Part shown: one piece after another, positions 35,278 to 43,148 of the stretch | Numbering within the stretch: position 1 is the stretch's first letter | How the letters are laid out: each line of letters opens with the position of its first letter | Assembly: GCF_004307995.1 (NCBI RefSeq) | Contig: NZ_SIRE01000016.1 | Location: 1-64,000, forward strand | Length of the DNA stretch: 64,000 nt | Direction of reading: 5' to 3' | Source of the DNA: Paenibacillus thalictri | Lineage (GTDB): Bacteria > Bacillota > Bacilli > Paenibacillales > NBRC-103111 | The notes under the pieces: generated by a model | Told to the model about the DNA's origin: nothing | Seen by the model: the letters and a program-made list of their open reading frames with translations, nothing else | Database searches by the model: none | Position numbers and translations under genes: made by a program

Positions 35278-36162
35278 TCATTTATGCAAATCCCGGATAT
35301 GATTGATTCTCATAACTCCCGACATTTCTCTGGCCCGGTCGTAGTTCTGAATGACCTTCTCGTAACGTGTTAATGAGACGCTTACAAAAATCGAATCGAG
35401 GATGGCGGTTTGCGCGATCCGTGAGGCCATCGCTTCGGTGCGGAACGCCGTTTCCCGCGAGGAGGTGAACAACACGACGTCGGCGACATCCATAATCGGC
35501 GATTGCCCGAATTGCGTGATCGCGATCGTCCTGGCCCCCTGCTTCTTGGCGACGTCAAGCGCCATAATGACATCCCGCGTACGGCCTGAGTGGGAGATGC
35601 CTACCACCACATCTTGTTCCCCAAGCAATATCGCTTTATTCAGCTGGCTGTGTCCGTCGGTAGCGGCGCAGCAGCTTGTGCCCAGCTTGGAAAACCGGTA
35701 ATAAGCGTCTTGCGCGATCACCCCGGAAGCGCCGATGCCAAAAAACGAAATGCTTTCCGCCTGGCTGATGTAAGTTACCGCCTTAATCAGCTGTTCGGAG
35801 GACAACACCGATTCGGTGTCGTTCAGCGCCTGGACCGCAGCCTGAAACACTTTGCGCATCGTTTCTTCTTCCGTGTCGGTCAATATCACCTTCTCGTGAA
35901 TTTTTTTGACCGGCGAAACCGCTTCCTGCGCGAGCAGCACCCTCAGCTCCTGGTACCCCTTAAGCTTCAGTTTCTTGCAGAGCCTTACGATCGTCGATTC
36001 GCTGCTGTCGCTTTTTTGAGCCAGCTCGGTAATCGACAAGCGGATGACATCATCAATGTTTTGCGAAATGTATTCGGCCGCCTTTTTTTCTGCGGACGTA
36101 AGATCATCCATGATTTCTCTTAAGCGGACAAAAGTATTCGAACCGGCAGCCGTTTCTTCCAC
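35278..36162 (-). CDS. RpiR-family transcriptional regulator
   Basis: The 294-residue regulator has an N-terminal helix-turn-helix (LSITELAQKSDSSESTIVRL, KKLKLKGYQELRVLL) and a C-terminal SIS domain that binds phosphosugars (SISFFGIGASGVIAQDAYYRF, GISHSGRTRDVIMAL). I place the start at the GTG 36162, directly after a GAGGGGGG ribosome binding site, rather than the upstream in-frame codons. It is the first gene of the operon; a perfect palindrome lies in its promoter region. The phosphorylated product of the kinase would be a natural effector. Confidence 0.92.
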   Translation of the reverse strand: MEETAAGSNTFVRLREIMDDLTSAEKKAAEYISQNIDDVIRLSITELAQKSDSSESTIVRLCKKLKLKGYQELRVLLAQEAVSPVKKIHEKVILTDTEEETMRKVFQAAVQALNDTESVLSSEQLIKAVTYISQAESISFFGIGASGVIAQDAYYRFSKLGTSCCAATDGHSQLNKAILLGEQDVVVGISHSGRTRDVIMALDVAKKQGARTIAITQFGQSPIMDVADVVLFTSSRETAFRTEAMASRIAQTAILDSIFVSVSLTRYEKVIQNYDRAREMSGVMRINHIRDLHK

Positions 36163-36253
36163 GTAACTTCCCCCCTCATTTTTAATGGTGTTAATTTTCT
36201 GTAAACCGATTATATCACCGGTGGTAATTTTCTTCAATATAATTATTTATTAT

Positions 36254-36270
36254 CTGAAAAATATTTTCAG
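36254..36270. promoter_or_regulatory. Candidate operator of the RpiR operon
   Basis: CTGAAAAATATTTTCAG is a perfect 7-3-7 palindrome about 90 bp before the RpiR start, in AT-rich promoter-like DNA. Autoregulation by RpiR is inferred. Confidence 0.5.
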
Positions 36271-36375
36271 CTTTAACATTTAACATAACTCATCAGCATG
36301 TTCTCCCCTTCTACGGCACTGTATATTCACGATGGTTTTGGAAATCATATCTTGGTATTCGACAAAAAAATAGAC

Positions 36376-36404
36376 TCCTTATCCAATTGGATAAAGAGTC
36401 CCTA
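36376..36404 (-). terminator. Intrinsic terminator of the 96-residue protein gene
   Basis: GACTCCTTATCCAATTGGATAAAGAGTC is nearly self-complementary; on the minus strand it is followed by TATTTTTTTG. Confidence 0.75.
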
Positions 36405-36415
36405 TGTGTTTTGTT

Positions 36416-36706
36416 TTAAGCTATATGTCGTACATACGAGTAGATCGAATAAATCTCTTCCTTAAAATCGTCTCTGAGCCACTGCCATGTGTTTGTCGTC
36501 TTAAAATACTTCGCGCATTTGGCGATATCTAGCAAAGTGTCCGTTGACATATGGAAGATTAACGGATTCGGATCGGGCGGAATCACTTCCAGAAACGTCC
36601 GGATTCGCTCTGCTTCTTGAGGTAAAATATCAGGCCAGGTGACTTCAAGCGCTATGGATATAGCATGTTTGAAAGCGACGGGATTTTTGATGCACAACTG
36701 AAACAT
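36416..36706 (-). CDS. Hypothetical protein, 96 residues
   Basis: I do not recognise this protein. It has no signal peptide or membrane segment and is rich in Pro, Ile, Trp and Tyr; the C-terminal half (ILDIAKCAKYF-like, then TWQWLRDDFKEEIYSIYSYV) looks helical. It is a real gene by its ribosome binding site (CGGAGTGATTCT before ATG 36706) and its own terminator. It is monocistronic, downstream of the membrane protein gene at 36764. Confidence 0.6.
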   Translation of the reverse strand: MFQLCIKNPVAFKHAISIALEVTWPDILPQEAERIRTFLEVIPPDPNPLIFHMSTDTLLDIAKCAKYFKTTNTWQWLRDDFKEEIYSIYSYVRHIA

Positions 36707-36763
36707 AGAATCACTCCGCTCTATCTAAATTGAACAAGCTTCTATGTTAGCAGTATATCCCTA

Positions 36764-37252
36764 TCATCTAGTTTTAACCGACTTGATAAATAAATATTTT
36801 TTGCGTAGCTCTTGCGCAAAAGGCAACTTGACCGCGTGACGCGCTGCCGCATCGGCAAGGCCGATCAGCACAAACAAGCTCGTTAACGACAAGAACACAA
36901 ACAGCGGGGTCAGCCACAAGTGCTGCGGATGGCTGAAAAATGGAATTAACGCAATCGCCATGATAGGCGGCGCGTTGAGCTTATACTTTTTATTCGCCCA
37001 CATGACTAGCAATGAAACTAGCAGGATCGACAGGGCGCCTGGATATATAAAATAAAATAGACAGCCGACAACCGAAGAAACTGCCGCGCCGATAATGACT
37101 TTGACAATCTCGATTCTTTCGAAAGATCGTGTCGTAAACAAAACGCAGAATGCTCCGAGCGTCGGGTAAAAAACCATATGCATCGCCGGTACTTTAAGAG
37201 AGATCCAATAGGTTGCCATTAGAAAAAGAGAGGCACTTAATAACTTTATGTT
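36764..37252 (-). CDS. HPP-family-like integral membrane protein
   Basis: A 162-residue protein with four to five membrane segments. The sequence FYPTLGAFCVLFTTRSF near the N-terminus and the loop KLNAPPIMAIALIPFF with FVLIGLADAAARHA resemble the HPP/FUSC-like membrane families, but the match is from pattern only. The ATG at 37252 follows AGGATGGAAC; an upstream TTG at 37294 is less likely. Function unknown. Region 37253-37457 holds no other gene. Confidence 0.55.
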   Translation of the reverse strand, partial: NIKLLSASLFLMATYWISLKVPAMHMVFYPTLGAFCVLFTTRSFERIEIVKVIIGAAVSSVVGCLFYFIYPGALSILLVSLLVMWANKKYKLNAPPIMAIALIPFFSHPQHLWLTPLFVFLSLTSLFVLIGLADAAARHAVKLPFAQELRKKYLFIKSVKTR

Positions 37253-37457
37253 CATGTTCCATCCTAGGTAGCTGTTTTTCGTCAAAAGATGCAAAAAGTT
37301 GACGCGAATTCAAATATACACAACCCTATCGGAATTATCAATCTTTTTTTTAGCAAAAAACCGCACCATGGCCTCGAAGATCGCCTCGCTGCCCGGATAA
37401 TACCCGGCAACAGAAGCGCTTCTTAGCCTGGAGCGGCGTTATTCCTCGTTATTATCC

Positions 37458-38384
37458 TTATTCCAGATCGCCCGCCATCTGCTCGCGCAGCAGTTTGACC
37501 GCGGTATTAAATTCATAATAAGCTTCTTCATATTGGGCAAGAGCCGCCCTGTTTCTTTCTACGTCCACTCTCTCGCTAATTAACTTCCGCAGCTTCCGGA
37601 TGTGCTGAGCCAGCTCTTCGCTATCGATTTGCAGTGTAGCGATCACATTGCTAAAGTCCACATTCCGGTAAGGAGAAGGTTTCGGCTTCGGCACGGGGGC
37701 AGGGGCTGGAGCCGGCGCAACCGGAGGAGCCGCTTGCACAACCGGCACTTCCTTAACTGCGCTAACGCTGGAAGCCTGAGATGCCTGCTGCTTTGGCGCT
37801 TCTTCAGGAGCCGATTTTGACAATGCCGCAGCGACTTCCATCCTCGAGATGTGAGCATCCGCATGAGCATCCGCATCCGTTCCTTTACCGCCGCTAATCC
37901 GCTGCGGCACGGACGCAGGAGATTCCGGACGCGGCATCGAAGACGAACCTGCCGGTTTTCTAGCGCCGCTAGTTCTTGACGGCACAAATTCCCCAGGAGC
38001 CTGCTGCGGATTTGGCGCCGCTTTTGGCTTGAGGCTGAAGTCAGGCGTTTGTTCAGGCTCTAATGACGCCTGCCGCGGAAGATCGGGTTCGGAATCCTTC
38101 TCGGAAGACGGCTTCGATTTTCCCCGCTGCTGCCGGGTATAAAGACCGCCGGGTTTGCATTCGTTGAAATAAAACGCCATCATCTCGTTATGGTCGATCA
38201 ACAGCACTGCGTTATCCTTATCGGGATTGGAGAAATATTGATCCAGCAGATGGCTGCTGATCGTTCCGCTCTTATCCCCGCTTTTAACGAATTTATCATA
38301 AAGAACTTCCGATGCCAATTGAAAATCGCAGCCATCGATAATTTTCCTGTATTTCCACTTCTGAATAATATTCAAACCCATCAT
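37458..38384 (-). CDS. Hypothetical protein with a Pro/Ala-rich disordered middle
   Basis: The 308-residue protein has three parts. Residues 1-80 are a folded, mixed region (LIDHNEMMAFYFNECKPGG). Residues 80-235 are low-complexity, rich in Pro, Ala, Ser and Lys, ending in a repeated PAPAPAPVPKPKPSPYR stretch. Residues 235-308 form a charged helical, probably coiled-coil end (LRKLISERVDVERNRAALAQ). No signal peptide or known domain is seen. It lies just downstream of another unknown gene (38501-38827) and may be co-transcribed. Confidence 0.65.
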   Translation of the reverse strand: MMGLNIIQKWKYRKIIDGCDFQLASEVLYDKFVKSGDKSGTISSHLLDQYFSNPDKDNAVLLIDHNEMMAFYFNECKPGGLYTRQQRGKSKPSSEKDSEPDLPRQASLEPEQTPDFSLKPKAAPNPQQAPGEFVPSRTSGARKPAGSSSMPRPESPASVPQRISGGKGTDADAHADAHISRMEVAAALSKSAPEEAPKQQASQASSVSAVKEVPVVQAAPPVAPAPAPAPVPKPKPSPYRNVDFSNVIATLQIDSEELAQHIRKLRKLISERVDVERNRAALAQYEEAYYEFNTAVKLLREQMAGDLE

Positions 38385-38500
38385 CCTTACCGTCCCATAA
38401 TTCTCGAGGTGCGCAGGGAAATTTTCCCCGCCTATTATCTATTCTCTGTCTTTCGATGGAATCCTCCCGGGGAGAATAATTAGCGTCTAAAGTTCCCCGC

Positions 38501-38827
38501 TTATTTTTTGGGCCCTTTTACGGCTTGCTGCAGCTTTTCCAAATCGGTGATGCCCAGATTGATGAGCGATTGACCTGCCTCCATATGGACGCTGGCCAGC
38601 AGGCTGATGCTTGAATTGGGTACAAGCGAAGATTTAAACTCGTGAAACAGCAGAGGTTTGTATGTTCGCAGCACGGTGAGAAATTCTACGGTCGGCGGTA
38701 CAAAATGGCGAATTTCGGACACCTTCCAAAAAAAATCTCTAACCAGCATAATATCCGTTCCCGTTTTGTTCAATTTACGAATCATCTCAAAAAACTCATC
38801 GATCAGCTGCTGCCGATCTACCGCCAT
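38501..38827 (-). CDS. Conserved-looking hypothetical protein, 108 residues
   Basis: A small soluble, mostly helical protein (RQQLIDEFFEMIRKLNKTG at the start, SLINLGITDLEKLQQAVKG at the end) without a recognised domain. AGGAGG stands 8 bases before the ATG at 38827, so translation is well supported. It precedes the Pro/Ala-rich protein gene on the same strand. Confidence 0.65.
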   Translation of the reverse strand: MAVDRQQLIDEFFEMIRKLNKTGTDIMLVRDFFWKVSEIRHFVPPTVEFLTVLRTYKPLLFHEFKSSLVPNSSISLLASVHMEAGQSLINLGITDLEKLQQAVKGPKK

Positions 38828-39039
38828 AATGCAGACCTCCTAAAAAAGGGTCGACTTGAATAATTCGAAAGTCCCACAAAATTCCTGAATCATTCAAATT
38901 ATATCAGGTTTTAAGCAAAAAGTAAGTTCCCCTATCCCATAATATAGGGATATTCTCCTAGTTTATTTTTATGACGTGATTTTCCAAATCGTGGTATAAT
39001 TTGTGAAGAAATCTGTTTTGATAAGGAAGGTGCATTGCT

Positions 39040-39615
39040 GTGGGAAAACGATTTAATGCCATGCTGCCTGAACACGAACAATTTATCAAAAAACAAAAAT
39101 TATTTTTTGTCGCATCGGCCCCTTCTGAAGGACATGTCAACATCTCGCCGAAAGGATACGATGCGCTCCGCATCTTTTCTCCGACAGAGGTGGCTTATCT
39201 TGACTTGACGGGCAGCGGCAACGAAACAAGCGCCCATCTGGAAGAGAACGGCAGAATTACATTTATGTTCGCCGCTTTTGAGGGCAGCCCGTTGATCTTG
39301 CGGTTGTACGGGACCGGACGAGTGATTGTGCCAACCATGCCGGAATGGAATGAATGGATTAGCCATTTTGAGCTTCTGCCAGGGGCGAGGCAAATCATTA
39401 AAGCGGATATTCACGCGGTTAGCACTTCGTGCGGCTTTGGAGTGCCTCTCTTTTCTTTCGAGCGCGAACGCGATACACTGCTGCAATCAGCTCGCAAAAA
39501 AGGCGAAGAAACGCTTCACCAGTACCGAAAAGACAAAAACAGCCTTAGTATAGACGGCTTGGTGACAACGCTGGGAAAACAATATTTTGCAAAAACGTCT
39601 TCCGATTCGGAATAA
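39040..39615 (+). CDS. Pyridoxamine 5'-phosphate oxidase-family (flavin-binding split barrel) protein
   Basis: The 191-residue protein has the split-barrel pattern: FFVASAPSEGHVNISPKGYD, VAYLDLTGSGNETSAHLEEN, RITFMFAAFEGSPLILRLYG. Members bind FMN, F420 or haem; this one resembles the general-stress and nitrogen-compound flavoproteins rather than PdxH. The GTG at 39040 is 8 bases after GGAAGGTG. A perfect Fur box begins 4 bp after its stop. Substrate unknown. Confidence 0.82.
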   Translation: MGKRFNAMLPEHEQFIKKQKLFFVASAPSEGHVNISPKGYDALRIFSPTEVAYLDLTGSGNETSAHLEENGRITFMFAAFEGSPLILRLYGTGRVIVPTMPEWNEWISHFELLPGARQIIKADIHAVSTSCGFGVPLFSFERERDTLLQSARKKGEETLHQYRKDKNSLSIDGLVTTLGKQYFAKTSSDSE

Positions 39616-39617
39616 TA

Positions 39618-39647
39618 TTGATAATAATTATCATTCTTGGTTATAAT
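39618..39647 (+). promoter_or_regulatory. Fur box overlapping a sigma-A promoter
   Basis: TGATAATAATTATCA at 39619-39633 is an exact 7-1-7 match to the Bacillus Fur box TGATAATNATTATCA. It covers the -35 (TTGATA, 39618-39623) and spacer of a promoter with -10 TATAAT at 39642-39647 (18-bp spacer). Transcription would start near 39654, heading across the DUF1540 gene in antisense. Confidence 0.75.
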
Positions 39648-39658
39648 TTAAAAAGGAA

Positions 39659-39679
39659 GGGACAGCTCGCGGCTGCCCC
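39659..39679 (-). terminator. Terminator of the DUF1540 gene
   Basis: GGGACAGC-TCGC-GGCTGCCC folds as a hairpin; on the minus strand it is followed by CCTTCCTTTTTAAATT. The same hairpin would form near the 5' end of a plus-strand transcript from the Fur-box promoter. Confidence 0.55.
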
Positions 39680-39698
39680 TCCGATTCCCGACATGAAA

Positions 39699-39854
39699 TT
39701 AAATTTTCGATTCGAATGTTTTGCAGTCGGTTTCCTCTGCGTTATGAGCCGATTTCCCGCGGTTATTCACAACGTAAATAGAGGAAGCGTTGCATTGATT
39801 TCCTGCCGCCCAATACTTGCAAGAATTCACTTCACAAAGCACGTCTTTGGCCAT
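39699..39854 (-). CDS. DUF1540 small cysteine protein
   Basis: A 51-residue protein with the Cys pattern LCEVNSCKYWAAGNQCNA and a final Cys in ETDCKTFE, the DUF1540 arrangement of four Cys expected to bind a metal. The ribosome binding site AAAGGAGGTGATAAGG is very strong. DUF1540 proteins are common in spore formers and some are found in spores. It lies convergent to the flavoprotein gene, and the Fur-box promoter points against it. Confidence 0.85.
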   Translation of the reverse strand: MAKDVLCEVNSCKYWAAGNQCNASSIYVVNNRGKSAHNAEETDCKTFESKI

Positions 39855-39942
39855 CCTTATCACCTCCTTTCTTTTAGGATGGTCGAACTATGCCTCTTTA
39901 TACCTTATCGTACAATCTTTTATACAAGCTGGTGAAAGAGAC

Positions 39943-40245
39943 ATGGCATTCGGAATTAAAAGAGAAGAACTTACAAGCTGGAAAGAAGCGGTACTGCGCG
40001 GTGAGATCGCTTACCTGACGCATTATTGGCTCGATCCCCGGTTTCCCGGAGTTCGTACGGTGACAAAGGTCGGCTGCTCCGATCTCGAACGTTTGACGCG
40101 CTGGTGCACAGAGAACGGTCTCAATCCCAAATACATTCATCATCGCCCGCCATTCCCGCATTTCGACCTCATCGGCCCGAAACAAAAAGAAATTTTGCAA
40201 AAAGAACACTTATGGGATCAGCTTCAGCGGTTTCATCTGGATTGA
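39943..40245 (+). CDS. Conserved hypothetical protein, about 100 residues
   Basis: The protein has a compact pattern: MAFGIKREELTSWKEAV, AYLTHYWLDPRFPGVRTVTK, VGCSDLERLTRWCTENGL, PHFDLIGPKQKEILQKE. It recalls small conserved Bacillus proteins (possibly the YneQ type, from memory and unverified). I place the start at ATG 39943 after GGTGAAAGAG; the frame is open upstream to 39817 without homology. It could be the protein gene reached by read-through from the Fur-box promoter. Confidence 0.7.
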   Translation: MAFGIKREELTSWKEAVLRGEIAYLTHYWLDPRFPGVRTVTKVGCSDLERLTRWCTENGLNPKYIHHRPPFPHFDLIGPKQKEILQKEHLWDQLQRFHLD

Positions 40246-40570
40246 TTACGGCTCGGCGCGCAGCACGCGGCGAGCTCTTCGGTTTGCCGTTTTATCCGCA
40301 TGACAACATTCGCACTGCACAAGCTGGCCTCCGCCATCTCGGCAGACCAAGCTTGGAACGGACGAACCCGGCGCTGCATACCGACAATCCGGTTCCGCAA
40401 ACGATGAGCAAAAGCAACTGCATAATGTTGTATTGCCGCCGAATCACGGTGCGTCTCCGTTAACTTCACCTTAGCCAGCCCCCTTTGGTCCACTTATTTA
40501 CATCTATCATCCCCTAAAATGTTCCGCTCCATCCTCTTGATCCGCTGCATCGGCCTCCCGCCTACCGCGA

Positions 40571-40734
40571 CCACTGAAAAAGTGAACGCTGCATAAGCGA
40601 ATCATGCTTACGATCGCCCATTGTCCCTGAATTTCTTGAATGTACCTGCTTGCGGCAGGTGAAATTCGGAGACACAAGCGAACGCTGACGCTTCTCCAGC
40701 ATGATTTCGCTCACTTAAGCTGCTTTTTCAGCGA
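40571..40734. repeat. MITE-like element with IS1182-like inverted ends
   Basis: CCACTGAAAAAG (40571-40582) faces CTTTTTCAGCG (40723-40733). The arms extend inward imperfectly to AAGCGAATCATGC on the left and GCATGATTTCGCT on the right. The tips match the IS1182-type ends at 16509 (GGCCACTGAAAAA). Direct repeats CCTACCGCRACC flank it at 40561-40572 and 40739-40750. It has no gene. The rest of 40246-40823 holds no gene I can support. Confidence 0.55.
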
Positions 40735-40774
40735 CCTCCCTACCGCAACCAAGCTTTTTTGCAAACGCAAAAAA

Positions 40775-40796
40775 ACCGCACCTCCATTGGCGCGGT
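40775..40796 (-). terminator. Intrinsic terminator after the aldolase-LacI transcript
   Basis: On the minus strand ACCGCGCC pairs with GGTGCGGT, followed by TTTTTTTGCG. Confidence 0.7.
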
Positions 40797-40823
40797 CTGG
40801 CATCATTTCTAGGTTATCGGCCG

Positions 40824-41846
40824 TTATATGGTCCTGCGCATAACAGGCGGATGTCCCGTCGATTCGCGGATCACAATTTCGGGACTCAGGACAATGCGCT
40901 GTTTCACAGGCAGTTCCTTGTTCAGCTCCTTGACAAGTAAATCCACAGCAAGCTTGCCCATATGCTCGATGGGCTGGGAGACGGCGGTCAGCGCCGGAGA
41001 CATGACCGATGCAAGCACCGTATTGTCAAAACTGATGACAGATACTTGATCCGGCACATGGATCTTGAGCTGCGCCGCCGCTTGTAAAGCCCCCACTGCA
41101 AGCAGGTCGCTGCAGCAGAACAACGCAGTCGGCGGATGCTTCAAGCTGAGCAGCCCAAGCGCTTTCCCCCGCCCGTCATCCATCCGGTATTCGCAAGCTT
41201 GAATGCAATCTTCGAAGATGACCAGGCCGGCATCTTCAACCGCCCTTTTAAACCCTCTCACCCGTTCTCTGCTGCTCGGAACCTTCATATTTTCCGCCAA
41301 GACGCCAAAGCGGGAATGTCCTAGTTTAAGCAGATGGGTGGCCGCCAGGAAACCTCCGATAAAATCGTCGACCAGAACAGTCGGAACGGAAAGCGCGGGC
41401 ATTTCCCGGGCAATTAATGCGACGGGAAACGATTTTTCCGCAAGTCTCCGCAAAATATCCTTATCTTCAATGCCGGTGCCGATAATAAGCCCGTCCACAC
41501 TTTTTTGATACAATAATGAAATATAACGCTGGGCACGTTCGTCTTGATTATCCGTGCTGCATATCACTACGCTGTATCCGTGCCGTTGTCCTTGATCCTC
41601 CACCGCTCTGGCGATTTCGCCAAAAAACGGATTTGAAATATCCGGTATAAGCAGTCCCAGCGTAAACGTTTTTTTGTTCGTTAAGGCGGCGGCGATCACA
41701 CTAGGCTGATATTTCAGCCGTTCTATGACCCTCATGATCTCCGCTCGTCTCGCTTGGCTGATTTTTCCTTTGCCGTTAATCACTTTGGAGACTGTGGCGA
41801 TCGACACGCCGGCTTCTTTGGCTACATCGTAAATGGTTATTTTCAT
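40824..41846 (-). CDS. LacI-family transcriptional regulator
   Basis: The 340-residue repressor has the N-terminal helix-turn-helix and hinge (ITIYDVAKEAGVSIATVSKV, LKYQPSVIAAALTNKKT) and a periplasmic-binding-protein-type effector domain (LLIPDISNPFFGEIARAVED, FCCSDLLAVGALQAA, VISFDNTVLA). I chose ATG 41846 where homology begins. It follows the class II aldolase gene by 72 bp on the same strand, so it probably regulates that transcript through the GGTAA-type palindromes upstream of the aldolase. Confidence 0.93.
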   Translation of the reverse strand: MKITIYDVAKEAGVSIATVSKVINGKGKISQARRAEIMRVIERLKYQPSVIAAALTNKKTFTLGLLIPDISNPFFGEIARAVEDQGQRHGYSVVICSTDNQDERAQRYISLLYQKSVDGLIIGTGIEDKDILRRLAEKSFPVALIAREMPALSVPTVLVDDFIGGFLAATHLLKLGHSRFGVLAENMKVPSSRERVRGFKRAVEDAGLVIFEDCIQACEYRMDDGRGKALGLLSLKHPPTALFCCSDLLAVGALQAAAQLKIHVPDQVSVISFDNTVLASVMSPALTAVSQPIEHMGKLAVDLLVKELNKELPVKQRIVLSPEIVIRESTGHPPVMRRTI

Positions 41847-41918
41847 CCCTGTACCTCTTAACCCCTGCGGCATGCAAGGTATGGTGATCGGAAAGAAAGA
41901 TACGGCAAGCGGGTTCGC

Positions 41919-42782
41919 TTAAGCTTTCCCTGCGCAGCCGAATTGGCGCATTTTGGCGGCAACGGCGGATTTAACGGCGTCTCGGCCCGGTCCCAAATAA
42001 TGACGCACATCGTACATCGCTTCGTTCTCGGTCAGCAGCTTGCGGACGGTTGCTGTGCAAATCATCTGATTGTCTGTATTTACGTTGATTTTGCATGTGC
42101 CCAGCGAAATGGCCCGGCTAATCTCATCGTCCGGCAATCCGCTGCCTCCATGAAGCACAAGCGGCAGTCCCGTCAGCTGCTGGATTTTCTCCATCTGGGC
42201 AAAACCAAGCTTCGGCTGACCGCGGTAAGGTCCATGCACGGAACCTAGCGCCGGCGCCAGACAGTCGATTCCCGTTTCTTGCACAAGCCGCGCGCAATCT
42301 TCCGGCACTGCATACATCGCTTCAGCCTCATCGACAACCAGATCGTCTTCGCGTCCAGTGATACGGCCCAGCTCGGCTTCCACCGTAACGCCGAGTACAT
42401 GCGCAATCTCCGTGATGCGCCGCGTCAGCTCGATATTCTCCTCCAGCGGGTGATGCGAAGCATCCATCATCACCGATGTAAAGCCGGCATGAATGGCTTT
42501 CACGCACACGTCAAAAGACGATCCATGATCCAGATGCAGCGCCACAGGCACTTGAACCTCATAATAATCGATTAGCGATTTCACCATGCCCGCGATGGTC
42601 GGCAAACCGCCCATGTACGGAATATAAGCCTCGCTGACTCCCAAAATCACCGGAGAACGCTCCTCCTTGGCCGCTTGCAGAATAGCCTGCGTAAACTCCA
42701 GGTTATTCAAATTAAACTGACCAACCGCGTACCGTCCTTCCAATGCTTGCAGCAGCATCTCTTTCATCGATACAAGTGCCAT
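41919..42782 (-). CDS. Class II fructose-bisphosphate-type aldolase
   Basis: The 287-residue zinc aldolase has AVGQFNLNNLEFTQAILQAA, the zinc-site ALHLDHGSSFDVCVKAIHAG, VMMDASHHPLEENI, VEAELGRITGRED, LVLHGGSGLPDDE and KINVNTDNQ. It resembles FbaA, GatY and IolJ, which cleave fructose 1,6-bisphosphate, tagatose 1,6-bisphosphate or the inositol-derived DKP. Its placement under a dedicated LacI regulator, with operators shared with the phosphatase/transport operon downstream, favours a catabolic (GatY/IolJ-like) role over central glycolysis. Confidence 0.9.
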   Translation of the reverse strand: MALVSMKEMLLQALEGRYAVGQFNLNNLEFTQAILQAAKEERSPVILGVSEAYIPYMGGLPTIAGMVKSLIDYYEVQVPVALHLDHGSSFDVCVKAIHAGFTSVMMDASHHPLEENIELTRRITEIAHVLGVTVEAELGRITGREDDLVVDEAEAMYAVPEDCARLVQETGIDCLAPALGSVHGPYRGQPKLGFAQMEKIQQLTGLPLVLHGGSGLPDDEISRAISLGTCKINVNTDNQMICTATVRKLLTENEAMYDVRHYLGPGRDAVKSAVAAKMRQFGCAGKA

Positions 42783-42895
42783 ATGTTTTCTTCCTCCCCT
42801 AAGTCTCTGCCCCCGTTTCTCAAACCGACGGAGACGTTATGTATATGGACGGCCATCCCTTTGACAGCCCATTCCTGTTCATCATAACACAAAAA

Positions 42896-42981
42896 GGTAA
42901 CCGCTTACCCTTAATTGATTGGTAAATTCGAAAAAATTCTCCGGTAACGTTACCAATATTCTAAATGAAGCGGTTTCATTT
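42896..42981. promoter_or_regulatory. Operator cluster in the aldolase/metallophosphoesterase divergent region
   Basis: Three palindromes: GGTAACCGCTTACC (42896-42909), GGTAACGTTACC (42943-42954) and AAATGAAGCGGTTTCATTT (42963-42981). The first two share the GGTAA/TTACC half-site and are LacI-type; the third resembles a catabolite-responsive (cre) site. They stand between the aldolase start (42782) and the divergent gene at 43149. Confidence 0.7.
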
Positions 42982-43148
42982 GTCAAACATTGAAATTCCT
43001 TCGTTAACATCCTCTCGCGCGGGATTCCGATTGCTATGTAAAAGCAGTTCGTCAGAGGGACGATTTTCGCCGCTTTTTGTACTTGACGGCCTCTCGATTT
43101 ATTGCTAATCTGCATTATAAAACTGAATACGCAAGGGAGAGAAACCCC

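Noticed and set aside
37295..37320. AAAAAGTTGAC, similar to the IS21-like end repeats at 76-113
   Set aside because: Only one copy, no second repeat at 24-bp spacing and no inverted partner; chance match.
39618..39935. Open frame of 105 codons on the plus strand after the Fur-box promoter
   Set aside because: Its ATG lacks a ribosome binding site at proper distance and it is antisense to the DUF1540 gene, which has a very strong one.
40233..40493. Open frames on both strands downstream of the 100-residue gene
   Set aside because: No ribosome binding site, domain or consistent codon pattern; one frame gives a short hydrophobic start but stops early.
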